64,000 nucleotides of DNA. It comes from Solea solea. Taxonomy: Eukaryota > Chordata > Actinopteri > Pleuronectiformes > Soleidae. The notes beneath the pieces were generated by a model, which saw nothing but the letters and a program-made list of their open reading frames with translations, was not told the DNA's origin and searched no databases. Below are positions 1-10,600 of this stretch, piece after piece (position 1 is the stretch's first letter; every line of letters begins with the position of its first letter). The translations under genes and the position numbers were made by a program. Location of the stretch: NCBI RefSeq assembly GCF_958295425.1, contig NC_081144.1, positions 21,242,853 through 21,306,852 on the forward strand, in the 5' to 3' direction.

Positions 1-1540
1 CATAATAAGAATTAAGTTACTGGCTAAATTGGAAGAAAAATGACAACGACCCAAAGAAAGAGCATACACTAAAACCAAGCAAAATATTGTGTAGTGAAGT
101 AAATTAAAAAGTTTACGTAGTAAAGTAAATGTATCAGCAAGTCTGCCGTCCTTAGTTGCTAAGTTCCTTCCACTTCACACTTCACACTTCACACACAGCT
201 TGTGCAAATCACGCACTGTTGACGGCAGAATGTCATGGATGTTTGAGTTTATTGTATATCAGTTGACAACTTTGTTTCCAAAGCCTGGAAAAAAAAATGC
301 CAGAAAGGTTTATTTGTATAACATTGCCAGTAATTAATGTTCTACTCTGGCTTGTTGCAAGTCTGTTTGCCTAAATAATGGCGTCTCGTAAACTCATTTG
401 GGCTGAGCATATTCTTTATGCATGACACAGTAATAAAAAAAATAATCAAAATGAATCATATATGCACCACAGAACATGTTCGACTGAACATTCAAGCTGA
501 TTAAAACTAAGCTTTAAATGGGTCCAGTGCCAGGGTGTGTAGGTTTGTAATGACATCATCTTCACCTCCATGCTGCCTGAAAGTTGCCATAGCACTTGGT
601 TGCGCACTTGATTTAGCATAACTATTGGTGCTTTCCCACTATACGGTACTAGCACTAATTGGATCTACTGTACTACCATAGTGGAGTAAGAGTATTTACG
701 CGGTTTGATATCAGGCATGTCACTTTTGATTACTATAGTACCTCTGCTCAATGTTCTTTTCGGTGTATTGAATCATTAGAATCAGTCAATTAAAAAGATT
801 AGTTCAGTACTTCCTGCATGACTGGAGCACAGACTCTGTCTGACATGGCCGCTGAACTGAAAATGCGGCTGATCGGGTTCTGATTTGCCTCATGATCACC
901 TGCTTTCAGCACCAGACTCCACTGTCCGAGGGGACACTGGCCAAGCAAATTTATCATTGTAAACCACATCGACAAGACATGATTTTGCATTTTGGGAGCA
1001 TTAAGGAAGTGATTAGCAAAATCATACAATGAATAATTTGCATGTAGATGTATGAACCACTATTTGAGACACAGGCACTTTCCATATCGATCAGACATCT
1101 CACAACAATAACAGACCAATGCTGACCACTTGGTGAAATTGAAAACCTGCATCCATCAGGACCTGGCAGCAGAAATATGAAACATAGGCTTTCATCTATT
1201 CTGATGTGACCACCATATGCATCTTATGTTGCATCTCATCCTTCTTGCTTAACCACAGAGGAGTTTCTTTGTATGGGACTGAACAGATGCTGATTGAACG
1301 TTTTTGTATTGGGGCTGTCACGAAACGTGGATATCCATTTTGACTCGGGGGGGGAGTAACAGCCCTAATCTGTGCAAATGTAACAATTTTGAACTATTAT
1401 TTAATGAATTATTATCATTTATGCATTTTTCTTCGTCGAACGGTCTCTCAGCAGTAAGGTAACGTCATACATATGAGCCTGTGCCCTTTTTCAGCTGTTT
1501 TTAATGAGAGTTTCTTAAAGTGTCAGAGACAACACTCGAG
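1..1540. other. Non-coding stretch with an old repeat remnant
   Basis: No gene is visible. Around 600-1030 lies low-copy-looking sequence with GGTAC/GTACC-type motifs that resembles the ends of a DNA-transposon family seen again near 3.9 and 40.1 kb. A TCACACT triplet repeat sits at about 175-195. The 76-codon minus-strand frame at 799-1029 has no recognisable family features. Confidence 0.4.
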
Positions 1541-1548
1541 AGAGCCTT

Positions 1549-1585
1549 CACACACACACACATACACACACACACACACACACAG
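1549..1585. repeat. (CA)n microsatellite
   Basis: This is an interrupted CA dinucleotide run. Confidence 0.95.
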
Positions 1586-1854
1586 ACACGCACTACACAA
1601 CATACTGTATAGACACTATATCTTTTTTTCGCCCACATTCACACACAAAGGATTTTCTATGGACTGTGTTGGACTAAAATCTGTCAGTGAGATGTGCTGG
1701 ATGTGATTTTCTCATCTCGTGGTTTTGGAGCATGATGCGATGGGGTCGCTTTACTGAATGAATGGTTTCTCTTGGAAATGTCCTCTGACATTCATTTCAA
1801 ATTGTGGAAAATGGACAGCTGAACACAAAGACACGTACACATATAGAGTATGTA

Positions 1855-2142
1855 TCCACACACACAGGTTTGTGCAGCTATTCCTCTTAGGACACAGCAT
1901 TGACCATTCATTTGGACAGCTTAAACAAAGCATCATCCCTATCCCTAACCTTAACCATAACCACTTAATCCCTAACCTTTACCTAACTACAATTCAAATC
2001 TTAGCTCTAAACTAAACCAGCTCCTCAGAAATACGGTTATGCTTCATTAGGACCATGTTTTGGTCTCCATGAGGATTACTGGTCCTGACAAGTTCAGTGT
2101 TTATAACAGAAAAAGTCATAAAGAGGTAAACACACACACACA
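1855..2142 (+). repeat. (CA)n-bounded interspersed repeat, family A, copy 1
   Basis: The copy is flanked by CA runs at both ends. Landmarks in order: GGTTTGTGCAGCTATTC, ACACAGCATTGACCATTCAT, a degenerate array of CCCTAACC/CTTAACC, CAATTCAAATCTTAG, CTCCTCAGAAAT, GGACCATGTTTTGGTCTCCA, and GGTCCTGACAAGTTCAGTG. The same ordered landmarks recur at 8.7-9.0 and 43.4-43.6 kb and partly at 7.8 kb, which defines a family. I recall similar repeats in percomorph fish but cannot give a name. Confidence 0.7.
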
Positions 2143-2149
2143 TGGAGCA

Positions 2150-3842
2150 GAGAATGGTCTGACCACAGAAGAAAGTTATATGCTAACCAGGAAATGTTGG
2201 AAGAGGGTGACATTTTCTGGAAAACACATTTTCGGACCGAGCCTGCGTCTTCTTACATAACTTTCTCACAGAACCATTGTTCATTATAAAAAGCAACATT
2301 TTGAGTGTGTGACTGACTGTGTTAAACAACACTTAAATCTCTGGCTGTGTGTCTTGTTGACTTAGAGCAGGCACGCAGAACCTTGTGGTTTTCTGCCAAG
2401 GATACAGCCTAATCAATCTTATAATGAGCCTGGGCCCTCAACAGTGAATAATAAAAGTACAATCAAGACTCAGTCCACTCTCGTTCTTTATTTTCACCCT
2501 CATGTGCTCAGATAAGTAAGTTTATGTATACAAACATTTTCTACTTTGCTGCGGCACAACCATGTGTGTATGGTTAGACAAGCACAAGCTCAAACACAGT
2601 GTCTGTGTCTCTCCCGCTGCTGGATTCATAGCATGTGGTAGCGTTTAAAGCTATGCCTTAAAGACAAAGCTTAGGCGCACTTTACGCTCAGACAACTCTC
2701 TCTTTCTTCTCCTGTGCGTGTGCGTGTGTGTGTGTGTGTTTCTACCTCTGTCTTCTCTCTCTTGGATGCCCCACCATGAAGTCTTCACAAGGTCTCAGTT
2801 TCTGTACATTCCTGAGTAACAGAGAAAGCAGATATCCCAGGAGAGATGCTGTCTTATAACAAACATGATCCCAGGCCTCAATACTGAAAACACCCACTCC
2901 CAGTGAAAAGCCATATACTGTACAGCCAGTTGCAAGAGCTGTCTGCATGTCAACCGACACATAAAAAGGGAAGAAATTGCTGAAAAACAGGTCAGCAAAA
3001 CATTCCAAATAAATATATTTGGTAAAGTATTTCTCCCAAACCAAATTACAGTTTGCCTACACTGCAAAGAAACCTAAAAAAGGAAAGGAAGAGTCTAAAA
3101 AAAGAGTCAGACAATAAACACAACAAAACACATGCCAACATTAGCGGTGCATCACAGAGATGGAGGGATTGCAAAATGTTATTGGTCATTCATAGTGCTC
3201 ATCTGGTGGGAGGGACTAAGGAGAGAGAGCCTTGTTTTAGGAACAAGACTCAACTTCTTTACCGATGATCTTGCCGTCTACAGTCTTAAATGACAAATTA
3301 AGGCTGGAAAAGATGAAATTCACTAATATTAAAAGGTAAATATCAGATTTATCTTATGACCCTCTGGAGGGGATACAACCAGACACTAAACGTAAACTAA
3401 AAGTGGTTAATAAGCGCCATAAGCAGCAGCACAATGGATGGGACACTACTGTGACTTACTATGTGAAAGTGAGGAACAGGGCTTGGACTAGCCAAGTAAA
3501 TACTACTTCCACAAAAAATAAAGATGTTGGTGTTGCATTGGAAAGGGGAAAAATACTTAAATTGGTGAGTAAAAGGTTAGATGGTTTGTTTAATGCTAAT
3601 ATTGGACAATTGTTACTACTGATAGGTAGTAAGTCAACTGCTAACAATGGCTATGCAGCAATTGCAAAAACTAGCAGCATCTTCCTCCACGTAAGGCTAC
3701 ATCCACACTACTCAACTTTATTTTAAATAGTAATCAAATCTGGTCCAGAAACTTGAGCTACAAAATGGAGAAGTTTGAAAACTTTGTCCACTTCTTATTT
3801 ACCACAACTAAATATTCAAGAGTTCCTTTACCATTTGCTTTA
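2150..3842. other. Stretch without a recognised gene
   Basis: This is AT-rich unique-looking sequence with a (GT)n run at about 2716-2740. The only item of note is a possible minus-strand terminal exon at 2742-2979, with an AATAAA on the same strand near 2490-2485. Confidence 0.4.
2742..2979 (-). other. Speculative terminal coding exon, unrecognised
   Basis: The minus strand has a strong acceptor (CTGACCTGTTTTTCAG) ending at 2980. About 79 open codons then run to TAG at 2744-2742. The peptide contains a hydrophobic stretch (TGCTVYGFSLGVGVFSIEAW, then SLLGYLLSLLL) and ends in a basic tail HPRERRQR. An AATAAA follows about 250 nt downstream. The acceptor phase is compatible with the putative exon ending at 6883. 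I do not recognise the sequence, and reading frames of this length arise by chance in 64 kb. Confidence 0.15.
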
Positions 3843-4195
3843 ATGCTGTGTTCCTATCATGGTACAGTACAGTGTTTGGAATGGTAAAGCCCTGGGTCAG
3901 GCTTGCAATTCGACTGAGAACAGCACCTTTAATTGGTAGCCGGGTGTGTGTGGGCTGCGACCAATGGCTGTGTAGCGTGATGTGGTGTCGGTGCGATGAC
4001 AACATATGACGAATGCGACACAACAGACAACAACGGGGGACATCCAGCAGCTCTTATTTCCTGCTCGGTTTGTGGCTGTTTGTTCTCAGCAAGCTTTGTA
4101 TGAGAATAACCGGTCTAGCGCCACCTTGACCATACCGTACCATTCTACTCTGGTACCCCAAGGGTTACTTTGGATGAATATTGCTTTAACGTGAA
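3843..4195. mobile_element. Decayed DNA transposon/MITE with GGTAC-type termini
   Basis: The left end (around ATGGTACAGTACAG, then GGAATGGTA) and the right end (ACCGTACCATTCTACTCTGG, then TACC) are roughly inverted copies of each other. Similar pieces occur near 600-720 and 39.99-40.17 kb. There is no coding capacity. Confidence 0.4.
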
Positions 4196-6179
4196 AATGC
4201 AGTAGAATGGCTGGAGACTGAGAATTTACTGGGCTATAGTTGTTAATACACTTACCAGCATGGGACTGCTGTGCTTGTACCAGTCATTCACATTGACTCT
4301 CAAGACAGGACGTTCACACCCTTTAGTCAGCAGGCGTATTTGTACTAGAAAGTCCTGTTTGCAAGTGATGCCTCTTTAGTGGAGCAGTCCACTCTCTGGC
4401 AGAGGAACAGTCGATTGGAGCAGCTAAATCTATGACACTTCAGTAACATAATAGTTCTCCCAAAGGTCAACATTGTCAAGGATGTTTTTAATGGCACGGC
4501 ACACAAAAGGATCCCCCCCCTACATTCTGCTAATTATTTGCTTATTACTCTAAAGTGCTGCAGATTTAATGCTATGATTTGCCAGTTTGTTCTAATGAGC
4601 GCGTTCTGGTACCGTGGTCTCTGACTCACCTGTAACTGCAGGTCTGGACTCTGTATCACAGATGGAACCTGACATGGCAGAAGTCATGGCTGAAGTTCTG
4701 TTCTCGGGAAATTGTCTGCCGGCGTGCTACTCTCTTGCTGGTGACAGTTCCCGTTCTATTTTATGTAAAAAGTTGAATGGCCCGCTCTTAGATTGTTGCA
4801 ACAGCACAGTCCAACAATAATAAGTCAAACAATTCGCCCTCTTAGAATGGTACTGCTCAACATTTCCACTGCTGCTCTGCTGGCATCTTCCAGGTGCATC
4901 TCATCAGTGGATAATTATGCCTCATACACAGCCGTGACATCACTTCTGACCTTCCAACAGGTCTTTTTCATGGCAGACATTTTGATTTATAGTGGGAAAA
5001 GCAAGGTTGTTTCTAATAACATGTACTTTTCATTCTTCGTTTGTCCCATAAAGCCATGACAATGTGACAGTGAGTCCATATTTATCAAAACCACGACCCT
5101 GAAATTTAAGCTGCTAAGCCCTCATTGAGAAGATTTTCAGCCAGAGCTTCCAGATGCTGACGAGTTTTGGAACTTAAGTAGAAACCCTAATACAGTCGGC
5201 CCGTGATGGATAGTCACCAGTTGCTATGTGTGAATGCTTTGTGATTAAATATGCTTCCAGCTATGTCACCTTAAGAAATCCAAGATGGGGTAAAGACAGT
5301 GGTCACCCTAAACATGAAAACATTGAACACTGGTCCATGAGTGAAGAAGGGGACAATAAAATGATCAGTCCTATGAGAAAAATGGCCTGTATTATGTAAA
5401 ACTGAGCAAAATTATAATTTACCGTGTTGCGTTTTTGTGACCAGACGTGTTTTCCTAATGAGAGACCCAAAGATAGCAAGTCATGGAATGAATAGCATCT
5501 AAAAAGTAAATGCCAATTAGTATCAAACTGACTTAGATGGAATCCAACATTAGTCTTTTTGTCACTTACGCCCATAGACTGTTTGCAAAACAAACTCCCG
5601 TTTTGAACCCTCAGGATTTGTTATTTGACCAGTGCCATGTCAGGTTTTGAAACTGGAAATCCACATATGTCACCTGCAACCAGGCCCATACAGAAGCTGT
5701 CAGTCACACGATGTCCACTCATATGTAACATGCTTTATCATCAGTTTCCCTATAATTGGGAACAAAATGTACAAAATCAATATCATGTTCTTTTGAAGAA
5801 GAGTTTAAATTAGCAATTGAGACCATTAACTACTAAGGAAAATGTTTTCTGATATTATAAATCAATTAAGAATTGAGAATGTTTGGCATTATAATTATAA
5901 CTGAACATTATTTAAAACATACTGTATGTACAGTTAGTTAAGAAAAGTTTGAGGAAAATTCTGCAAAATTGCTTAGGGAACATCTACCATGACCATGAGT
6001 GTCCCAACACACTGTTTTGGAACCACTGCACTACATTTTAGCTTCCTGGTTTGACTCACCTTGCAAACCAGTAGACTACATACACTTTTTATACATATAT
6101 ATATAGGGTCTGTCTATGTCTTTTGCTTTCACTATTGGGTCTTGTCAAAATGTAGAAAGCTTATAAGCCACTTATTCAC
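4196..6179. other. Stretch without a recognised gene
   Basis: I see nothing that supports a gene. There is a C8 run at about 4513-4520 and a short (TA)n run at about 6092-6104. Confidence 0.4.
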
Positions 6180-6612
6180 TGTGAGGACATTATAGGCATA
6201 ATGCATTACCTAGTCCTTTACCCTAACCTTAACCATCATAACTAAATGCTTCTCTCTAACCCTAACCTACGCCCTATTCTAACCCTAAAACCAAGTCTTA
6301 ACCCTTAAAATGGCCATTTAAGGGGTGACAGAATGTGAGGATCAGCCAAAATGTTCTCACTCCCTTTGATTTATGTGTTTTGCTCACCTATACAAGAATT
6401 TGACGCATTCATAGGACATTCATTGACATGATGCATTCTCTAGCCCCTTACCCTAACCTTAACCATCACAACTAAGTACCTAACTCTAACCTTTACCCTA
6501 ACCTAAACCAATTTTTAGGGGTGTCAGAATGTGAGGACCAGCCTCACTTCCTTAGGTATACAAGTTTTTGGTCGTCACAAAGATACCCTTACAAGAACAC
6601 ACACACACACAC
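6180..6612 (+). repeat. CCCTAA-rich interspersed repeat, family B, two tandem copies
   Basis: The order TGTGAGGACATTATAGGCAT, CCTAGTCC, CCCTAACCTTAACCATCATA, GTGAGGATCAGCCAAAATG is present once at about 6180-6370. It recurs at about 6410-6610, ending in AAGATACCCTTACAAGAACA and a CA run. The internal arrays are degenerate telomere-like CCCTAA units, but they lie inside a dispersed repeat. Confidence 0.65.
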
Positions 6613-6882
6613 GCACCTCTTACAAGTGACATGTTCATGTTATATGGGTACGAGTCGTGGGAGTCTTGTAAAAGCTGTTAAGATTAATATCCAGGTTTGA
6701 AATACAACTGGAAACACACAGATTTATATGAAAAAGCAAAGCAATACCTCACTCATGTCAAGGTTATAAAACCCAAATTTACTGCTGATTTGTCCCTGCA
6801 AAGTGATTTGAAAACATGTGTGTCACTCACCACCACACTTCGAACATGAACCCATGGGTGTCAGATATGATTTGGCACTCAC

Positions 6883-7108
6883 CTTCTCTCCGTGTGTGCA
6901 CAAATGCAAGAGTGAAAATGTTGAGACTCAGCTGGTGTTTTACTCACAGGGACTTCAGCAGAGAGGATATTTGCTGACACCGTGGCTCGAGTCCAGTTCC
7001 TCTGTTTGAGTGACAGCCTGTCTAACCATGTGACAACCTTGCGGCTGATGCCCAGGATGCGAGATGGGCTGCAGGCCTGCTGCTGGCGAAGACTCAAGTG
7101 AATAACTA
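6883..7108 (-). other. Speculative internal coding exon, unrecognised
   Basis: The minus strand shows an acceptor (GAATATTTCAG) ending at 7109 and an open frame. There are two good donors: CCT|GTGAGTA after 6948 and a near-consensus AAG|GTGAGTG after 6883. The peptide reads HLSLRQQQACSPSRILGISR and continues KVVTWLDRLSLKQRNWTRAT, without low complexity or transposon hallmarks. With the 6883 donor its phase fits the putative exon starting at 2979. I cannot match it to a known protein, so it remains a candidate only. Confidence 0.2.
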
Positions 7109-7640
7109 CTGAAATATTCAGAGTTATGAGGTAAGATACAAAGCTATTTTTCATCCACCCTCCGGGCAATGAAAAGCTTTTGGATCACTCTCTCCACACT
7201 CAAATGAGAGTCGGTCTGCAGTTGAGAGCAACTTATTGACTCAAATTGATGGTGAAGACAAAGTGACGCTTTAAGGCAGTGAGGCTGCTTTTTGCTTCCT
7301 TTGTTCACACTGACTTTACCCAAAAGTCAAACAACTGCTCTTTTCACCCAGAGCTTAAAACCCTTCAAGCTTCTATTAAAAATCAGTTCCAGCATTTTTG
7401 CCTCAAATGTCTTCGTTAGTGCATTTGTGAGCCTTAAGAGAGTGGATTTAGTACAACATCGTAAAGACTCCAACATCAAGGTCATAGTTTCTATAGTCGT
7501 GGAGTATGTCTGTTATTTATGTTGTAAGTTCTGGGTGGGTTGAAGGTTGGCTCTTTTTGCCTGGGAGTCAGGCTGAGAGGAGACATGATGAGATTGACTA
7601 TCACAGAAAGCCTCTCCAATTCAAACAAACTCTTGGCAGT

Positions 7641-7880
7641 ACATAGTATGGGAATCACCCACACACCCTTAACCTTCCAAAAGCCATGTAAAGTTGTGAG
7701 GATCAGACAAAATGTCCTCACTCTAGATTTTTATGTTTTTATGTTTCTTGGTCCTTCCAATAAAAAAGATACATATACAAGAACACACACACACAGGTTT
7801 ATTCAGCTTTTCGTAGGACACTGCATTGGCTTCCATTCATTTGGACAGCCATTATCACCCAGATTAACCATAACTAGTTA
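7641..7880 (+). repeat. Compound remnant of repeat families B and A
   Basis: A family B tail (GTTGTGAGGATCAGACAAAA, TGTCCTCACT, ACAAGAACACACACACACA) runs directly through a CA run into a family A head (CAGGTTTATTCAGC, ACACTGCATTGG, CATTCATTTGGACAGCC). The order suggests the two families are joined at the CA run. Confidence 0.55.
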
Positions 7881-8689
7881 ATGCATAACTGTTCAGATTT
7901 TTTAAATGTTGCCCTCCGAAAAGGCTTGACAGGAAGCACACAAATGCTATAACTCGTGTTGGTCCTTGGTCTTCTTTTTATTTTTATCAAAGGCTACATG
8001 TGACCACAGGTCATAAACCTGAAACAACAATCAAACCAAATACAAAAAGTTACATATAATTACATCATCAATAAAACTGTAACTTTTAAATAGCTACTTT
8101 CATTTTTCCAATAAACAAACACGGATTCTTTTAAATATATAAGCAATGAAAATGTCCCTTTTTATACAGAACAGTAATGTTGAATTACATACAACACAGC
8201 AGACCCAACTGATTAAAATACTATTGTCTTGGCTAACATTAATAGCTGAGAATGCTAACAGAGTTAGCCCGGCGCTAACCAACAATGCTAACGGGAGCTA
8301 GCGGAAATGCTAGTGGAAATACTAGCCGAGCGCTAATCGCGGGCGCTAATCGCGAGCGCTAATTAATACTCTTATGACTGCCTGATTAACTCTTATGACT
8401 GATAGCTGCCTAACAGTGCGGTAAACATTAACACAACACATGTATTTATAAGATAAACATCGTATTTCCCAGATAGCTGCTGCTACTTACCAATGGGCTG
8501 TGTGCTTCTGTAAAAGACTTAGATATGAACCACTTCCATGATAAAGAAAAACCCGGAATCAGACGGACTTACCAACAGCTTTTCAAAATAAAATGAAGAG
8601 ATACAAAACCCTTGAATAAATTATTCAGACCCACAAATAATAATAAATAATTTCAATAACAAAAGTCTTGACAATAACCCTAAACATAA
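7881..8689. other. Non-coding stretch with GCTA-rich short tandem units
   Basis: GCTAAC/GCTAGC motifs cluster at 8230-8365. They end in three near-tandem units of GCGCTAATCGCGG/A type (8331-8364). No gene is seen. Confidence 0.5.
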
Positions 8690-9030
8690 CCTAACTACAA
8701 TTACATTACTTGTCATTTAGCAGACACTTTTATTCAAAGTAACTTACAATGGAATTGAGTACAACCAGCCAGGGGTGGCGTTGCAAGCGAGAACTTGCAA
8801 CCATTGTGACCATGATGTTTTTTGCACACAGGGTACCGCTCTTAACCACTGACCCACTCCACCCAATTCAAATCTTACACCTAAAGTTAACCATCTCAGA
8901 AATTAGGTTCTGCCTCAGTAGGACCAGGTTGTGGTCTCCATGAGGACTACTAGCCCTGACAAGGTTAGTGTTTATGTTAGAAAAGGACCAAAAAAGACAG
9001 CGAATATAAGTACATACACACACACATAAA
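8690..9030 (+). repeat. Family A repeat interrupted by a later insertion
   Basis: Family A sequence (CCTAACTACAATT) stops at 8702. It resumes at 8864 with CAATTCAAATCTTAC, then CCATCTCAGAAATTAGGTTC, GGACCAGGTTGTGGTCTCCA, GGACTACTAGCCCTGACAAG, and ends in a CA run. Uninterrupted copies read CAATTCAAATC at this point, so the intervening 161 bp is an insertion. Confidence 0.75.
8703..8863 (+). mobile_element. Short insertion with CAATT target duplication
   Basis: The 161-bp segment begins ACATTACTTGTCATTTAGCA, followed by GACACTTTTATTCAAAGTAA, a head I know as a widespread teleost repeat. It ends ACCACTGACCCACTCCACC. CAATT flanks both sides (8698-8702 and 8864-8868), consistent with a 5-bp target duplication. 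It is non-coding, and the precise class (SINE-like or DNA element) is unsure. Confidence 0.6.
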
Positions 9031-9134
9031 GGCAACTGTGTTAATAGTAAGATGATGTGAATTCTACTGCTCCCATTCCAAAACAACCCTTTTTCAACAG
9101 CTTTTGATTGGATGAACACGTTTTGCCTCCACTT

Positions 9135-9187
9135 GGGAGTGTTTCTGTTAGTACAGGGGTGAGCCCTGTACTAACAGAAACACTCCC
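9135..9187. repeat. Perfect hairpin, 24-bp arms, 5-nt loop
   Basis: Arms 9135-9158 and 9164-9187 are perfect reverse complements around the loop GTGAG. The pairing stops abruptly at both outer edges. It is too short and too perfect to resemble a typical microRNA precursor, and it does not carry known transposon termini. Confidence 0.95.
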
Positions 9188-9283
9188 TCAATCAGCTCTG
9201 ATAGTATTGCTTGACAGAGGCTATTTTCAAATTCAAATAATATTACACTGTTTCTATTCATAAAGACCAAACAAAGGCACAAC

Positions 9284-9338
9284 ACTGACATCAGTGGCTG
9301 ATGTCAGTTAACTGGCTATCTAACCATAGCCAGTTAAC
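9284..9338. repeat. Two adjoining perfect hairpins
   Basis: Arms of 11 bp (9284-9294 with 9298-9308, loop TGG) overlap by two bases with arms of 13 bp (9307-9319 with 9326-9338, loop CTAACC). The second lies against a family A-like remnant (TAACCATAGCCAGTTAACGC), so one arm looks like an inverted copy of repeat sequence. Confidence 0.9.
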
Positions 9339-9339
9339 G

Positions 9340-10408
9340 CCAGATTCTAACCTTAAAACCACACACACACAAAAGATTCAAGATGTGATGAATGTACTGA
9401 GTGTGTGGCCAGTTTAAAAGCACATCTAACACAAGAGACTCTGAGGAAGGGAAGACGATGGCGAAATGAGAGATAGGGTGAGAGAGGTTTTGTTGGCATG
9501 TTGAGAGAATGGTTTTATTTATCCACCCGTTGTTTTTGAACCAGCACGAGCCCCACCACTGATATCTGAAGTGCTATTTGCCCCAGCGCTCGCAGTGGGC
9601 ACAAAGTCCGGCTGTGTGCCTGCCAGGTTTCTGACTGTGTGTGTAATGTTTAAACTTGCACTTTCTGATTTGGACAACATGCAGGAAATTAAGCCCAATT
9701 AAAGGACTAAGTTTGGCGCTATCATGAAGTCCAAAGCGGTTCATTCAAATCATGTGTTTACAGATCAAGTGAGTGAGTGCGCGCTTGTTCGTGATTTATG
9801 GAGAGAGAGAAAAATGTACAGAGGAGAGTGGCAGCAGTGCAGAGAGCATTTGCACCAGTCTGACAGAGACCTTTTTATTACAGGAAAATTAATGACCTAC
9901 TACAGAACATATGCTTCAAAACAGAATAGAAAAAGCAACAGTAAAATCTCCACTGGTGGCTTATAAATGCTGCTATATACGTAAAAACAGCTTCAGGTTG
10001 TGATATTTAGTTTCCAGGTCCTGTGTGCCAACAGCATTAATAATAAATCCACTCCAGTTTGTTAGTCAAGCGGGTGCTGCGCTGAGAGGGCTGGCACTGC
10101 GGGCTGGAAATGTAACTGAGCAGGTCACAGGTTGATATCTCAGGTTAATGAGGAACTTGTAGGATGGAGAACACACACAGTTATTCAGCCAGCAGATGGT
10201 GTATCGCTGCCAGCTTTTTATTTTCTTAGGGTAAAAATGAAACAGGCAGTTTTTCTAGCAGGCGGACAAATACTGCATATGACTCTACACCTAAAACACC
10301 TACTGCTTTGGAGTCATTAATCCTGTTCATTTTGCCCTTTTGCAAAACAAACAACTAGGAATAAAGCAAGGATTGATTTTTATTCTTCCAGTGGTCATTT
10401 TTCTTCAC
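9340..10408. other. Stretch without a recognised gene
   Basis: No gene or clear repeat. The segment at about 9550-9740 is non-repetitive and of balanced composition, and could be conserved non-coding DNA. Only comparison with other fish would tell. Confidence 0.3.
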
Positions 10409-10600
10409 CTGGATCCAACCATCCATTTTCTAATGCTGTATCCTCCACATTCCCCTCCACGAGTTACAACATGGAGAGTTTGTCAGTCCATCACATGGTC
10501 AATTTAGAGTGTCCAGTTAACTGTGGGAGGAAGGGATTTGAACCAGTGACATTCTCGCTGTGAGGCAACAATGCTAGCCACTGTAACACCTCGTGTCCCT
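10409..10600 (-). mobile_element. tRNA-headed SINE-like repeat, reverse orientation
   Basis: Read on the plus strand it opens CCATCCATTTTCTAATGCTG, contains GTCCATCACATGGTCAATTT and GGGAGGAAGGGATTTGAACC, and ends GCTAGCCACTGTAACACC. On the minus strand the last part reads as a tRNA-like A box (AGTGGCTAGCATTG) followed by a B box-like GGTTCAAATCCC. The same family occurs forward at 18.8 and 20.1 kb. Confidence 0.6.

Noticed and set aside
6220..6520. Interstitial telomere array
   Set aside because: CCCTAA units are degenerate and embedded in a dispersed repeat with flanking family sequence, not a pure TTAGGG array.
9135..9187. microRNA precursor
   Set aside because: The stem is perfectly paired for only 24 bp with a 5-nt loop and no flanking extension, shorter and more perfect than typical precursors.
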